From positions 1-21,270 of IMG/VR virus record IMGVR_UViG_3300024346_005248: a stretch of DNA of 21,270 bases; one strand, written 5' to 3'. The notes beneath the pieces were generated by a model. It was not told the DNA's origin and searched no databases. It saw nothing but the letters and a program-made list of their open reading frames with translations. A program made the translations under genes and the position numbers. The stretch is from a virus. This document shows positions 13,788-19,862 of the stretch, piece after piece. Each line of letters begins with the position of its first letter. The first letter of the stretch is position 1.

Positions 13788-13986
13788 AGACGAAGACAGA
13801 GATTTCCTTCTTTTCCTCTTAAGTTTGGAAGAAGATGAGTTTAAGATGATGTTAGACTCAATGACTGATGAAGACGCAATGCGTGTTATGGTTATGATCC
13901 AACAAGCCAAGGATGAAATCTTTGATCAGTGGATAGAAGAGAATGGCACACCCCATGCAGATGAATTGTTGAGTAGGGTTAGATGA
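13774..13986 (+). CDS. Small acidic helical phage protein
   Basis: About 70 residues, very acidic and methionine-rich (DEDRDFLLFLLSLEEDEFKMML). The start is uncertain: GTG at 13774 gives a protein starting VEHLKDEDRD; a TTG at 13753 would add a basic heptapeptide. Neither has a good ribosome site, so coupling to the upstream gene, whose end it overlaps, is likely. Unknown function. It overlaps the next gene by 4 bases (ATGA). Confidence 0.55.
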   Translation: MEHLKDEDRDFLLFLLSLEEDEFKMMLDSMTDEDAMRVMVMIQQAKDEIFDQWIEENGTPHADELLSRVR

Positions 13987-14675
13987 ATCCGTACATAACA
14001 AAATTGGATCTCTCTTTGCCATTGGCTGAGGCTAGGATCAAGAGTATGTTCTCTGATATGCCTAAGTTTGCCAAACAAAGATTCCCTCATTGGAAGAAAG
14101 CTAAAATTGCTGCGCATAATGATCCAGATCTTTCAGCTGAGGATAGTCTATCTTTACTGGCACAGGAAGATACTGATTGGTTAAAACAGATTAATGCTTC
14201 TATTGTTGCTGCTTATGGTAAGGATACCTTAGTCTTCAATCAATATGATATTAGAGAACCGTATAAAGAGCAGTTCCTTAATATGTTACCTGTTGAAGTA
14301 AGAAACATATGTGGTACAGTTACAATTCAGTGGGCTAAGGGTGGAGACTATATTCAACCGCATAGAGATCATCATAGAAAATGTGGTTTGTTTTATGCCT
14401 TGTCTAAACCTGACTGCGAAACTCGATGGTATCAGAAGAAATTTGATTTTAAAGAATCTGATACTTTAAGGTTTGCTTTTCCAGATGATTTGGAAGTTGT
14501 GCATACAGAAATTATACAGAATGGTTCTTGGTATCTTTTTAACAATCAACCATTCCACTCGGTACACAGATTACCAAACGTGATTGCAAATAGAAAAACT
14601 TTTGTGATTGATTTTTATGATATGGACTATGATTCAGTATTGAAGGTTTGTAGTGGAACACTCATTGAGGCTTAA
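13983..14675 (+). CDS. 2OG-Fe(II) dioxygenase-like protein
   Basis: A 230-residue protein whose C-terminal half is a jelly-roll oxygenase. QPHRDHHRKCG supplies the HxD pair (His127, Asp129), FHSVHRL the distal His192, and ANRKTFVIDF Arg204 for the 2-oxoglutarate carboxylate. The pattern fits aspartyl/asparaginyl or prolyl hydroxylase-type 2OG-Fe(II) enzymes, which T4-like aquatic phages often carry with unknown substrates. The N-terminal 90 residues are helical and specific. It overlaps its upstream neighbour by 4 bases and the aldolase-family gene by 23. It needs Fe(II), oxygen and 2-oxoglutarate, linking it to host TCA and iron status. Confidence 0.75.
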   Translation: MNPYITKLDLSLPLAEARIKSMFSDMPKFAKQRFPHWKKAKIAAHNDPDLSAEDSLSLLAQEDTDWLKQINASIVAAYGKDTLVFNQYDIREPYKEQFLNMLPVEVRNICGTVTIQWAKGGDYIQPHRDHHRKCGLFYALSKPDCETRWYQKKFDFKESDTLRFAFPDDLEVVHTEIIQNGSWYLFNNQPFHSVHRLPNVIANRKTFVIDFYDMDYDSVLKVCSGTLIEA

Positions 14676-15369
14676 ACTCGCAGCAGTATTTCGAATAATT
14701 CATCACTATGGTTGGGATGATTTAATATTCACACATGCATCTGCACGAATCCCTGGAACAGATCATATACTAATTAACTCATATGGGCTTAGATTCGATG
14801 AGATTACTGCAAGCAATTTGTTGAGGATAGATCTTTCTGGAAATATAATTTCTGGTGATGGTACAGTTAATCCTGCTGGGTTAGTCATACATAGCACTAT
14901 CCATGGATATCGAGAAGACGCTGGCTGTGTAATTCATCTACATACTAAAGAAGGTATGGCAGTTTCAGCTGATAAGAATGGATTGTGGCCATGCACTCAA
15001 CGTGCATATAATTGTCTAAGAAGCCTTGCTTATCATGACTATTATGGAATAGTTGTTGATGAAAAAGAGAAACTTGCATTAAAAATAAATCTTGGAAATA
15101 AACGAAATTTGATTATGAGAAACCATGGTATACTTACCGTTGGTTCTTGTGTAGAAGAATCTATGGCATCGATGCGTGCACTTCAAGTCGCATGTGAAAC
15201 CCAAGTTCTAATCAATAGAGATAATGCTATTATGATTGGAAGTGATGTTATGGAAAGCGCACAACGAAAAGTCATGACTGGTTTGGTTGATAAAGAAAAA
15301 CCTTACATGTCGGCTTGGAATGCGATGTATAGATTAGTTGAACAAAAATACCCAGAGTTTAAATTATGA
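14653..15369 (+). CDS. Class II aldolase/adducin family protein
   Basis: A 238-residue protein of the AraD/FucA/adducin head-domain fold. GWDDLIFTHASARIPG, YGLRFDEITASNL, NPAGLVIH, CVIHLHTKEGMAVSA (His95, His97) and RNHGILTVG (His158) follow the family order, and the three histidines are the expected zinc ligands. The position of FucA Glu73 is occupied by the NPAG motif, as in the adducin-like branch, so classic aldolase chemistry is uncertain. The start is the GTG at 14653, with AAGG six bases upstream; it overlaps the oxygenase gene. The next gene overlaps it by 4 bases. A sugar-phosphate or methylthioribulose-type substrate is possible; nothing here decides. It is an uncommon metabolic gene for a phage. 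Confidence 0.75.
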   Translation: MEHSLRLKLAAVFRIIHHYGWDDLIFTHASARIPGTDHILINSYGLRFDEITASNLLRIDLSGNIISGDGTVNPAGLVIHSTIHGYREDAGCVIHLHTKEGMAVSADKNGLWPCTQRAYNCLRSLAYHDYYGIVVDEKEKLALKINLGNKRNLIMRNHGILTVGSCVEESMASMRALQVACETQVLINRDNAIMIGSDVMESAQRKVMTGLVDKEKPYMSAWNAMYRLVEQKYPEFKL

Positions 15370-15854
15370 AACAAAAATGGATTGACGCATTTATGGATAC
15401 AGCAACTAGGTTTGCTCAGCTTTCAAGTTCACGCAGATTGCATGTTGGTGCTGTAGTCGTTAAAGACGAACGTATCATCTCTATCGGTTACAATGGAACA
15501 CCTGCTGGTTGGGATAATAACTGTGAGCATACTGAATATGTTGGTAGTGACGAGCAAATCCCATCTCCAGATGAAATGAAACGATTGGGATTTACTGGTA
15601 CTGATAACGGGTGGTATCGTTTAAAAACTAAAGATGAGGTAATTCATGCTGAAGCGAATGCGATCTCTAAGTTGGCAAGATCGAACGACTCTGGTCTTGG
15701 TGGTGCTATGTTTATTACTCACGCTCCTTGTATGGATTGTGCCAAGCTGATTTTTGGAGCAGGTATAAATACCGTGTATTACCGTAATTCCTACCGTGAT
15801 ACAAATGGTATTGACTTTTTAACTAAGTGTAATATAGAGGTGAATAAAGTATGA
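15366..15854 (+). CDS. cd: dCMP deaminase
   Basis: A 162-residue zinc deaminase converting dCMP to dUMP for dTMP synthesis. Zinc and proton-shuttle residues are in VIHAEANAI (His94, Glu96) and HAPCMDCAKLI (Cys122, Cys125). RRLHVGAVVVKD and ISIGYNGTPAGWDNNCEH match phage dCMP deaminases, as does the insertion (about 60-90) before the HAE motif. It overlaps the upstream and downstream genes by 4 bases each. Together with NrdAB it feeds pyrimidine deoxynucleotide synthesis. Allosteric dCTP/dTTP control is known for T4 Cd; not assessable here. Confidence 0.93.
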   Translation: MKQKWIDAFMDTATRFAQLSSSRRLHVGAVVVKDERIISIGYNGTPAGWDNNCEHTEYVGSDEQIPSPDEMKRLGFTGTDNGWYRLKTKDEVIHAEANAISKLARSNDSGLGGAMFITHAPCMDCAKLIFGAGINTVYYRNSYRDTNGIDFLTKCNIEVNKV

Positions 15855-16726
15855 AGAAATTAGCAGCTGTATTGGCTATGTTGTGTATGAATGCGTTTGC
15901 TGGCGAAACTATCAAGATCTTATCACCTTATAGTCCAACTCATTCTGGCACACCAGCAATGTACAAGATTATCGATGAAGCTAACAAAGCGCAGAAGATC
16001 TATACCTTTGTGTTGGAGTTTCGTCCAGGTGGTAATCAGATGATTGCGCTTAAAGCCATGGACGCAAACAGTCTTGGTATCATCGCTCCTGCGTTTGTGG
16101 AGAACGTTGCTTCTGGTAAGTTGATTGAGGAAGACTACATTCCTATTCATGCCCTTGGTGATGCTTGCTGGGCAGTCATCACTAATGGACCAATCAGTGC
16201 CAACAAAGAACTAACAGTTGGTGGTGTTGGCTTTGGTAATGCTGCTCACATAACTGCGTTGGCTCTTGGTGAGAAGTATAAGTTCGGTGTCAGATACATT
16301 ATCTTTAAATCAAACAACGATGCGCTTGTGAACATGGCAGGTAACAACGGAATCTTTATGGTTATCGATCGTTATGAATCATATGAAGCCATGAAGACTA
16401 AGAATCCAAACTTACAAGCCTTTGCTGCTTCTTGTCCAACTCGACTACCAAATGCACCAAAGGTTAAGACGCTGAAGGAAATTGGTATCGATGCACCGTA
16501 TGTATTCAACATTACAGTGGCTCCAAAGTCAATGGATGAAACTCGTCGTAAAGCTATTGCTATCATCCTAAATGATGCACAAGCTAGAGTTGGTGCTGAT
16601 GAAATCTTCAAAGCGTCTGGAATGAAAGTTCCAAACGAATCTGCTGATCAGTTCTACACCAAGTCAGTCGCTACAGTTAGAAAACTCCAAGCCAAATACA
16701 GAGATGAAATTGAGAAATCAAAATGA
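15851..16726 (+). CDS. Periplasmic solute-binding protein, TctC/Bug-like
   Basis: A 291-residue exported protein. MKKLAAVLAMLCMNAFAG is a Sec signal peptide, cleaved probably after AFA (residue 17). The mature part resembles the TctC/Bug family of extracytoplasmic receptors: EFRPGGNQMIALKAM, GGVGFGNAAHITALALG, and LKEIGIDAPYVFNITVAPKSMDE in the usual order. It is shorter than typical family members (about 320) and lacks the standard N-terminal 'PGG' loop position, so its ligand may differ. No tctA/tctB membrane partners are nearby. A phage-made periplasmic receptor would have to use host transporters or act in sensing or binding. It overlaps the second oxygenase gene by 4 bases. Confidence 0.65.
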   Translation: MKKLAAVLAMLCMNAFAGETIKILSPYSPTHSGTPAMYKIIDEANKAQKIYTFVLEFRPGGNQMIALKAMDANSLGIIAPAFVENVASGKLIEEDYIPIHALGDACWAVITNGPISANKELTVGGVGFGNAAHITALALGEKYKFGVRYIIFKSNNDALVNMAGNNGIFMVIDRYESYEAMKTKNPNLQAFAASCPTRLPNAPKVKTLKEIGIDAPYVFNITVAPKSMDETRRKAIAIILNDAQARVGADEIFKASGMKVPNESADQFYTKSVATVRKLQAKYRDEIEKSK

Positions 16727-17265
16727 GTAAACATGAATGGTGGGCAACTCCAGTTTGGGAAGTTAAGACTGGCTTTGATTCCAAATTTAACAGTGAGTTG
16801 TTGAAAGAAATTTCATCAATCAAGCCAACTAATGGCTCATTCAATATTTGGGATTATCGCCTACCACACATCATTGAACTCGAGAGCTATATCTTAAAAA
16901 CTGTCAATGATTCTATGGTGGAGTATCTACCAGAATATATGCAGAGAAAGTTATCTCTATCGAGAGGATGGGTCAATAGAAACCCTCCAGGAAATGCTCT
17001 GGCGATACATAACCATGGCAGTGCGTTGCTAGCCTGTACATATTACCTAGCAACGTCACCAAATTGCGGTGACTTACTTTTGGTAGATCCACGTGGTGGT
17101 GCTAACTGGGGTTGGGAAAACGAGGGTGGAATCATCGGGGTTAAACACAAAAGAATTAGACCGATGGTTGGTAATTTGGTTTTCTTTCCAGCATGCCTAC
17201 TCCATTCGGTTGAGGCTAATAAATCTTACACCGCACGTGTCAGTCTTTCCACAAATGTTTATTGA
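16723..17265 (+). CDS. 2OG-Fe(II) oxygenase-like protein (TIGR02466-like)
   Basis: A 180-residue jelly-roll protein. RGWVNRNPPGNALAIHNHGS carries His96 and His98 where HxD/HxH is expected, CTYYLATSPNCGDLLLVDPRG follows, and FFPACLLHSVEANKSYTARVS gives the distal His161 and Arg172. The second ligand is His98 in place of the more common Asp, as in some TIGR02466-type phage proteins (HxH). The substrate is unknown; protein prolyl or nucleic-acid hydroxylation have been considered for relatives. Its sequence is unrelated outside the core to the oxygenase at 13983-14675, so the two were probably gained separately. Its stop codon directly precedes the late-type motif of iscU. Confidence 0.7.
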   Translation: MSKHEWWATPVWEVKTGFDSKFNSELLKEISSIKPTNGSFNIWDYRLPHIIELESYILKTVNDSMVEYLPEYMQRKLSLSRGWVNRNPPGNALAIHNHGSALLACTYYLATSPNCGDLLLVDPRGGANWGWENEGGIIGVKHKRIRPMVGNLVFFPACLLHSVEANKSYTARVSLSTNVY

Positions 17266-17273
17266 CTAAATAT
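17266..17273 (+). promoter_or_regulatory. T4-type late promoter-like motif for iscU (CTAAATAT)
   Basis: CTAAATAT occupies the only gap (13 bases) between the second oxygenase gene and iscU. With T4 geometry the transcript starts about at 17278, one base before the iscU ATG, which lacks a Shine-Dalgarno sequence. The same spacing is seen at 2371. Confidence 0.5.
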
Positions 17274-17278
17274 AACAT

Positions 17279-17671
17279 ATGGCATACTCAACTAAAGTTA
17301 TCGATCACTACGAGAACCCTCGTAATGTAGGATCCTTCGGTAAAGACGAAGAGGGAGTAGGCACAGGTATGGTTGGAGCACCAGCTTGCGGTGACGTGAT
17401 GAAGCTACAGATTAAGGTAGATGATAATGGTATTATTAGAGATGCTCGTTTCAAGACATATGGATGCGGTTCAGCAATCGCAAGTTCCAGTCTCGTCACT
17501 GAGATGGTTAAGGGTATGCACATTGACGATGCTAATAAACTTAAGAACTCTCAAATCGCTGAAGAACTAGCACTCCCACCAGTTAAAATTCACTGCTCAA
17601 TTCTAGCAGAAGACGCAATTAAGGCAGCTGTAAATGATTACCGTAACAGACACAGCAAAGCAAAAGATTAA
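17279..17671 (+). CDS. iscU: Fe-S cluster assembly scaffold IscU
   Basis: A 130-residue IscU, the scaffold on which [2Fe-2S]/[4Fe-4S] clusters are built. The sequence is strikingly like bacterial IscU (MAYSTKVIDHYENPRNVGSF; GMVGAPACGDVMKLQIKV). All functional residues keep E. coli numbering: Cys37, Asp39, Cys63, His105, Cys106, plus the LPPVK motif (99-103) that HscA recognises. It should therefore work with host IscS, HscA/HscB and ferredoxin, none of which is encoded here. A late-type motif precedes it and its end overlaps iscA by 38 bases in another frame. The high similarity suggests acquisition from a proteobacterial host and strong functional constraint. Confidence 0.96.
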   Translation: MAYSTKVIDHYENPRNVGSFGKDEEGVGTGMVGAPACGDVMKLQIKVDDNGIIRDARFKTYGCGSAIASSSLVTEMVKGMHIDDANKLKNSQIAEELALPPVKIHCSILAEDAIKAAVNDYRNRHSKAKD

Positions 17672-17960
17672 AAAACTTCTCGAGAAGCGTGGTAAGGGAG
17701 TTGGTATCCGCTTGGGTGTAAGGACTACTGGATGTAGTGGTTTAGCTTACACTTTGGAATTTGTAGATACTATCGAATACGAAGTGGGTGTGACCAATTA
17801 CGCCCAGCCAGAGTTCGCTGTTCTCGTTGACGCAAAGGCAGATGCCTACATGAGTGGTATGATAGTTGATTGGGTTCGTAATGGACTCAACGAAGGATTT
17901 GATTTTCAAAACCCAAACGAACGTGACCGATGTGGTTGCGGAGAAAGTTTCCGAGTATGA
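17634..17960 (+). CDS. iscA: A-type Fe-S carrier IscA
   Basis: A 108-residue A-type carrier that accepts Fe-S clusters (or iron) from IscU and passes them to apo-proteins. [20 protein letters not shown] (Cys34) and CGCGESFRV (Cys100, Cys102) match IscA closely, including the [20 protein letters not shown] tail. The ATG lies inside the end of iscU and the overlap is 38 bases, longer than the usual 1-4 here, so translation is coupled. The stop overlaps the ErpA-like gene (ATGA). Of the two A-type proteins in this cluster, this one is IscA by its 'RLGVRT' and 'GESF' phrases. Confidence 0.93.
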   Translation: MITVTDTAKQKIKKLLEKRGKGVGIRLGVRTTGCSGLAYTLEFVDTIEYEVGVTNYAQPEFAVLVDAKADAYMSGMIVDWVRNGLNEGFDFQNPNERDRCGCGESFRV

Positions 17961-18259
17961 TTACACTAACAGAAAACGCAACAAATAAAATCCAAGATCT
18001 TCTTCTAGAAAACCAAGAAGACTATTTAAGAATTTCCGTCCAAGGCGGTGGTTGTTCTGGATTTACCTATGCATTCGTGTTCGATGATAAGCAAGAAGAT
18101 GATTTCGCTTTTGGGAAAGTCCTCGTCGACTCCATGAGTATTCAATACATGCAGGGAGCAACTCTTGACTATTTGGAAGACTTAATGGGTTCTCAGTTTA
18201 CGGTGCTAAATCCAAATGCTCAGTCCACCTGCGGTTGTGGCAGTTCATTCTCTGTATAA
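17957..18259 (+). CDS. erpA: A-type Fe-S carrier, ErpA-like
   Basis: A 100-residue A-type carrier. [19 protein letters not shown] (Cys33), [20 protein letters not shown] and [16 protein letters not shown] (Cys92, Cys94) match ErpA, which matures isoprenoid, respiratory and other essential Fe-S enzymes. The start at 17957 is chosen from the ATGA overlap with iscA; an upstream in-frame alternative at 17930 would add nine residues from iscA's frame-shifted end. The gene ends one base before the stop codon of the opposite-strand gene, leaving no room for a terminator. Two different A-type carriers plus IscU in one phage operon is unusual. Confidence 0.92.
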   Translation: MITLTENATNKIQDLLLENQEDYLRISVQGGGCSGFTYAFVFDDKQEDDFAFGKVLVDSMSIQYMQGATLDYLEDLMGSQFTVLNPNAQSTCGCGSSFSV

Positions 18260-18796
18260 TTAAGCCACTCGTCTTTTAATAGAACTTATCGGAACGTGGT
18301 GGTAAGATACGTTAGTCTTGACCTCATGCTTCTCCCAGCAATGTGCGTCTGGTGAACAATTTTTATCGTCAAATCTCCCACAGATACCCTGCTCGCAAGA
18401 ATTGATGGTTTTTATAAAATTACCATTAACATCAAGTATATTGGCTTCAGTTCTAATATCATTCTCTTTAGCCCAATCTTTCTTATAACGTGTAATTCTT
18501 GATGTAGCTGCGTCAATGCTTGAGTATTCGTAGAAGTACGTGCGCCAGTAATCTTCTATGCCCTTTATTGATTTGAAGAATTTCCGTTTATAGTTGATTG
18601 CGTAACATCCATTAGATAACTGGTATCTTTCAACCGAAAGTAGAAGGTCGCCTTTGTAAATATGATGTGAGGTCTTTTCCTGCACTCTTTTATAAAAGTG
18701 CTTTAGTTCCTCTTCTAAATCATCAGGTAATATCTTCAAATCTTCGAAAAATAGATCTTCATTCTTATTGATATGGATTGATTCTAAGATATACAT
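18260..18796 (-). CDS. Tandem paralogue 2, cysteine-containing protein of unknown function
   Basis: A 178-residue protein, related to its upstream neighbour at both ends: MYILESIHINKNEDLFFED at the start, and EANILDVNGNFIKTINSC, then EQGICGRF, DKNCSPDAHC and YHHVPISSIKRRV at the end. Four cysteines (C-x4-C-x6-C-x5-C by eye) and paired histidines suggest a metal site or disulfides. The middle is poorly conserved between the copies. No signal peptide. The start overlaps the stop of paralogue 1 (TAATG), so the pair forms a two-gene minus-strand operon. It converges on erpA with zero spacing. I do not recognise the family. Confidence 0.65.
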   Translation of the reverse strand: MYILESIHINKNEDLFFEDLKILPDDLEEELKHFYKRVQEKTSHHIYKGDLLLSVERYQLSNGCYAINYKRKFFKSIKGIEDYWRTYFYEYSSIDAATSRITRYKKDWAKENDIRTEANILDVNGNFIKTINSCEQGICGRFDDKNCSPDAHCWEKHEVKTNVSYHHVPISSIKRRVA

Positions 18797-19359
18797 TATA
18801 CTTTCCTCTTGATAGAAGAAACTGGGACATGATGCAGGGAAACTTTTGATTTATTAAATACTTGGGATTCTGGATAGATTGTGGCGCATTTTTCAGATGG
18901 ATTACATTCTCCGAATCTAATACAAACTTGTTGTGTGCAAGAATTTATACATTTAATGAAGTTGCCGAGATTGTCTAGGATATTTGCTTCCATAAAAATA
19001 TTATTGGAAGTCATCCATTCTATTCGTTTTAGATTAAATTCTTCAGTATGTTTTTTATGTTTACCAGTTTCATTCCACTCGTGTTGCTGGTAGTTTAGAA
19101 ATAATTCTTTAAAGTACAATTCTGCATCAGATTGTTTTTTAAAGAAAGATTTCGTTGTAGTTTTTCTAAACGAACCATCTTGTAGTTGTTCTCGTTTAGC
19201 TGTAGATCTAACATCTTTTTTGTAGAATTTTTCTGAATGTAGTTCATTAAAGTTCTTATAAAATAATGCAAACTGACTTTCCATTAATGGGTCAGTGATT
19301 GTATCTTCAAAGAATAGATCCGCTTCTTTGTTAACGTGAATAATTTCCAAGATGTACAT
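18796..19359 (-). CDS. Tandem paralogue 1, cysteine-containing protein of unknown function
   Basis: A 187-residue protein, first gene of a minus-strand pair. It shares with paralogue 2 the N-terminal MYILEIIHVNKEADLFFED and the C-terminal MEANILDNLGNFIKCINSC, TQQVCIRF, ECNPSEKC and LHHVPVSSIKRKV. The central part differs and is about ten residues longer. Cysteine spacing in the C-terminal knuckle is similar but not identical. AGGAGA precedes the ATG by 9 bases, and an ATAAATA late-type motif lies just upstream, so expression is probably late. Unknown family; a small metal-binding or host-interaction module kept after gene duplication is a reasonable guess. Confidence 0.65.
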   Translation of the reverse strand: MYILEIIHVNKEADLFFEDTITDPLMESQFALFYKNFNELHSEKFYKKDVRSTAKREQLQDGSFRKTTTKSFFKKQSDAELYFKELFLNYQQHEWNETGKHKKHTEEFNLKRIEWMTSNNIFMEANILDNLGNFIKCINSCTQQVCIRFGECNPSEKCATIYPESQVFNKSKVSLHHVPVSSIKRKV

Positions 19360-19379
19360 AAATTTATATCTCCTGTTTG

Positions 19380-19386
19380 TATTTAT
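19380..19386 (-). promoter_or_regulatory. Late promoter-like motif (ATAAATA) on the minus strand
   Basis: Read on the minus strand, TAATAAATA (19388 to 19380) matches the T4 late -10 core. The predicted start near 19374 would make the RNA begin with the AGGAGA ribosome site of paralogue 1. Confidence 0.5.
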
Positions 19387-19411
19387 TACTCAAAAATATA
19401 TTTGAAAATAC

Positions 19412-19440
19412 TTGACGAAAACATCAATCTGAGCTAAAAT
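19412..19440 (+). promoter_or_regulatory. Sigma70-like promoter
   Basis: TTGACG (19412-19417), 17-base spacer, TAAAAT (19435-19440). It diverges from the minus-strand gene pair and points to the RNA/tRNA region. A CTAAATAG late-type motif lies just downstream at 19446-19453. Confidence 0.55.
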
Positions 19441-19445
19441 AATGT

Positions 19446-19453
19446 CTAAATAG
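19446..19453 (+). promoter_or_regulatory. T4-type late promoter-like motif (CTAAATAG)
   Basis: CTAAATAG in non-coding DNA, pointing to the small-RNA/tRNA region; predicted start near 19458. It would allow the region to be read late as well as early. Confidence 0.35.
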
Positions 19454-19493
19454 ATCGAGAAGCAAAGACCTTGCAGGGTGTAGGGTTTTGCGC

Positions 19494-19522
19494 TTGACTT
19501 TAACCACAAGGTATAGTAGAAT
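19494..19522 (+). promoter_or_regulatory. Sigma70-like promoter of the structured RNA
   Basis: TTGACT (19494-19499), exactly 17 bases, TAGAAT (19517-19522). The expected start, about seven bases on, is 19529, where a structured transcript or tiny ORF begins. Confidence 0.65.
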
Positions 19523-19528
19523 TCAATC

Positions 19529-19651
19529 ATGTTAAAAATATTGTCCAGAATGCATAAACAGCTACCGCTAAATTGCGGATGGACAAGCACACGCCCATCA
19601 TTTGTAGGCTATGCGATTGAGGATACGAAGGGTTTTGGTAAGAAGATGTAA
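19529..19651 (+). CDS. Possible 40-residue leader peptide within the structured RNA
   Basis: An ORF from ATG at the predicted transcript start to TAA (MLKILSRMHKQLPLNCGWTS at its start, basic overall). It has no Shine-Dalgarno, so it would be leaderless. Its last codons cover the first arm of the 12-base pairing that competes with the terminator, the arrangement of an attenuation leader peptide. It could equally be a chance ORF in a non-coding RNA. Confidence 0.25.
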   Translation: MLKILSRMHKQLPLNCGWTSTRPSFVGYAIEDTKGFGKKM

Positions 19652-19677
19652 GACGACTGATTAGGTCTCTTTACCAA

Positions 19678-19710
19678 AACCCTCGAAGATGTGAATCTCG
19701 AGGGTTTTTT
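19678..19710 (+). terminator. Intrinsic terminator (with competing hairpin)
   Basis: AACCCTCGA (19678-19686) pairs with TCGAGGGTT (19698-19706), followed by T to 19710. The 5' arm overlaps the arm that can pair with 19630-19641. Confidence 0.8.
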
Positions 19711-19715
19711 GTTTT

Positions 19716-19737
19716 AACCCCTCAATGTTTGAGGGTT
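19716..19737. terminator. Hairpin upstream of a promoter, terminator-like
   Basis: AACCC and TCAA pair with TTGA and GGGTT around a TGT loop, with one bulged C. No clear T-run follows on the plus strand, so termination is uncertain. A weaker GAAA-loop hairpin (CAC/GTG, about 19833-19842) holds the same place before the next promoter. Confidence 0.35.
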
Positions 19738-19751
19738 ATTAAAATGAAGTG

Positions 19752-19780
19752 TTGACTGAAGTGTGCATGTGATGTATACT
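19752..19780 (+). promoter_or_regulatory. Sigma70 promoter, module copy 1
   Basis: TTGACT (19752-19757), 17 bases, TATACT (19775-19780). The upstream TTATTAAAATGAAGTG is repeated in similar form before the next promoter. Confidence 0.75.
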
Positions 19781-19862
19781 TACGTCTCTTAGGTTGAGTT
19801 AGAAATTATTTTTGACTTGTCCTTAGAAACCCCACGAAAGTGAAGGTTACTAAAATTAGGTG

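Larger units (their letters stand above)
19529..19710 (+). ncRNA. Candidate structured small RNA with its own promoter and terminator
   Basis: About 182 bases framed by a sigma70-like promoter and an intrinsic terminator. Visible pairings: TTGTCCA (19541-19547) with TGGACAA (19580-19586), enclosing CCGC/GCGG (19565-19568 with 19575-19578). Next, a perfect 12-base pair GGGTTTTGGTAA (19630-19641) with TTACCAAAACCC (19671-19682), whose second arm is shared with the terminator stem, so the two are mutually exclusive. This could be a trans-acting small RNA or an attenuator-like leader. A 40-codon ORF (19529-19651) fills its first two thirds. No known RNA family is recognised by eye. Confidence 0.5.

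Noticed and set aside
19390-19590. Minus-strand ORF of 66 residues upstream of the paralogue pair
   Set aside because: It covers plus-strand promoters and the structured RNA, with no ribosome site or motif.
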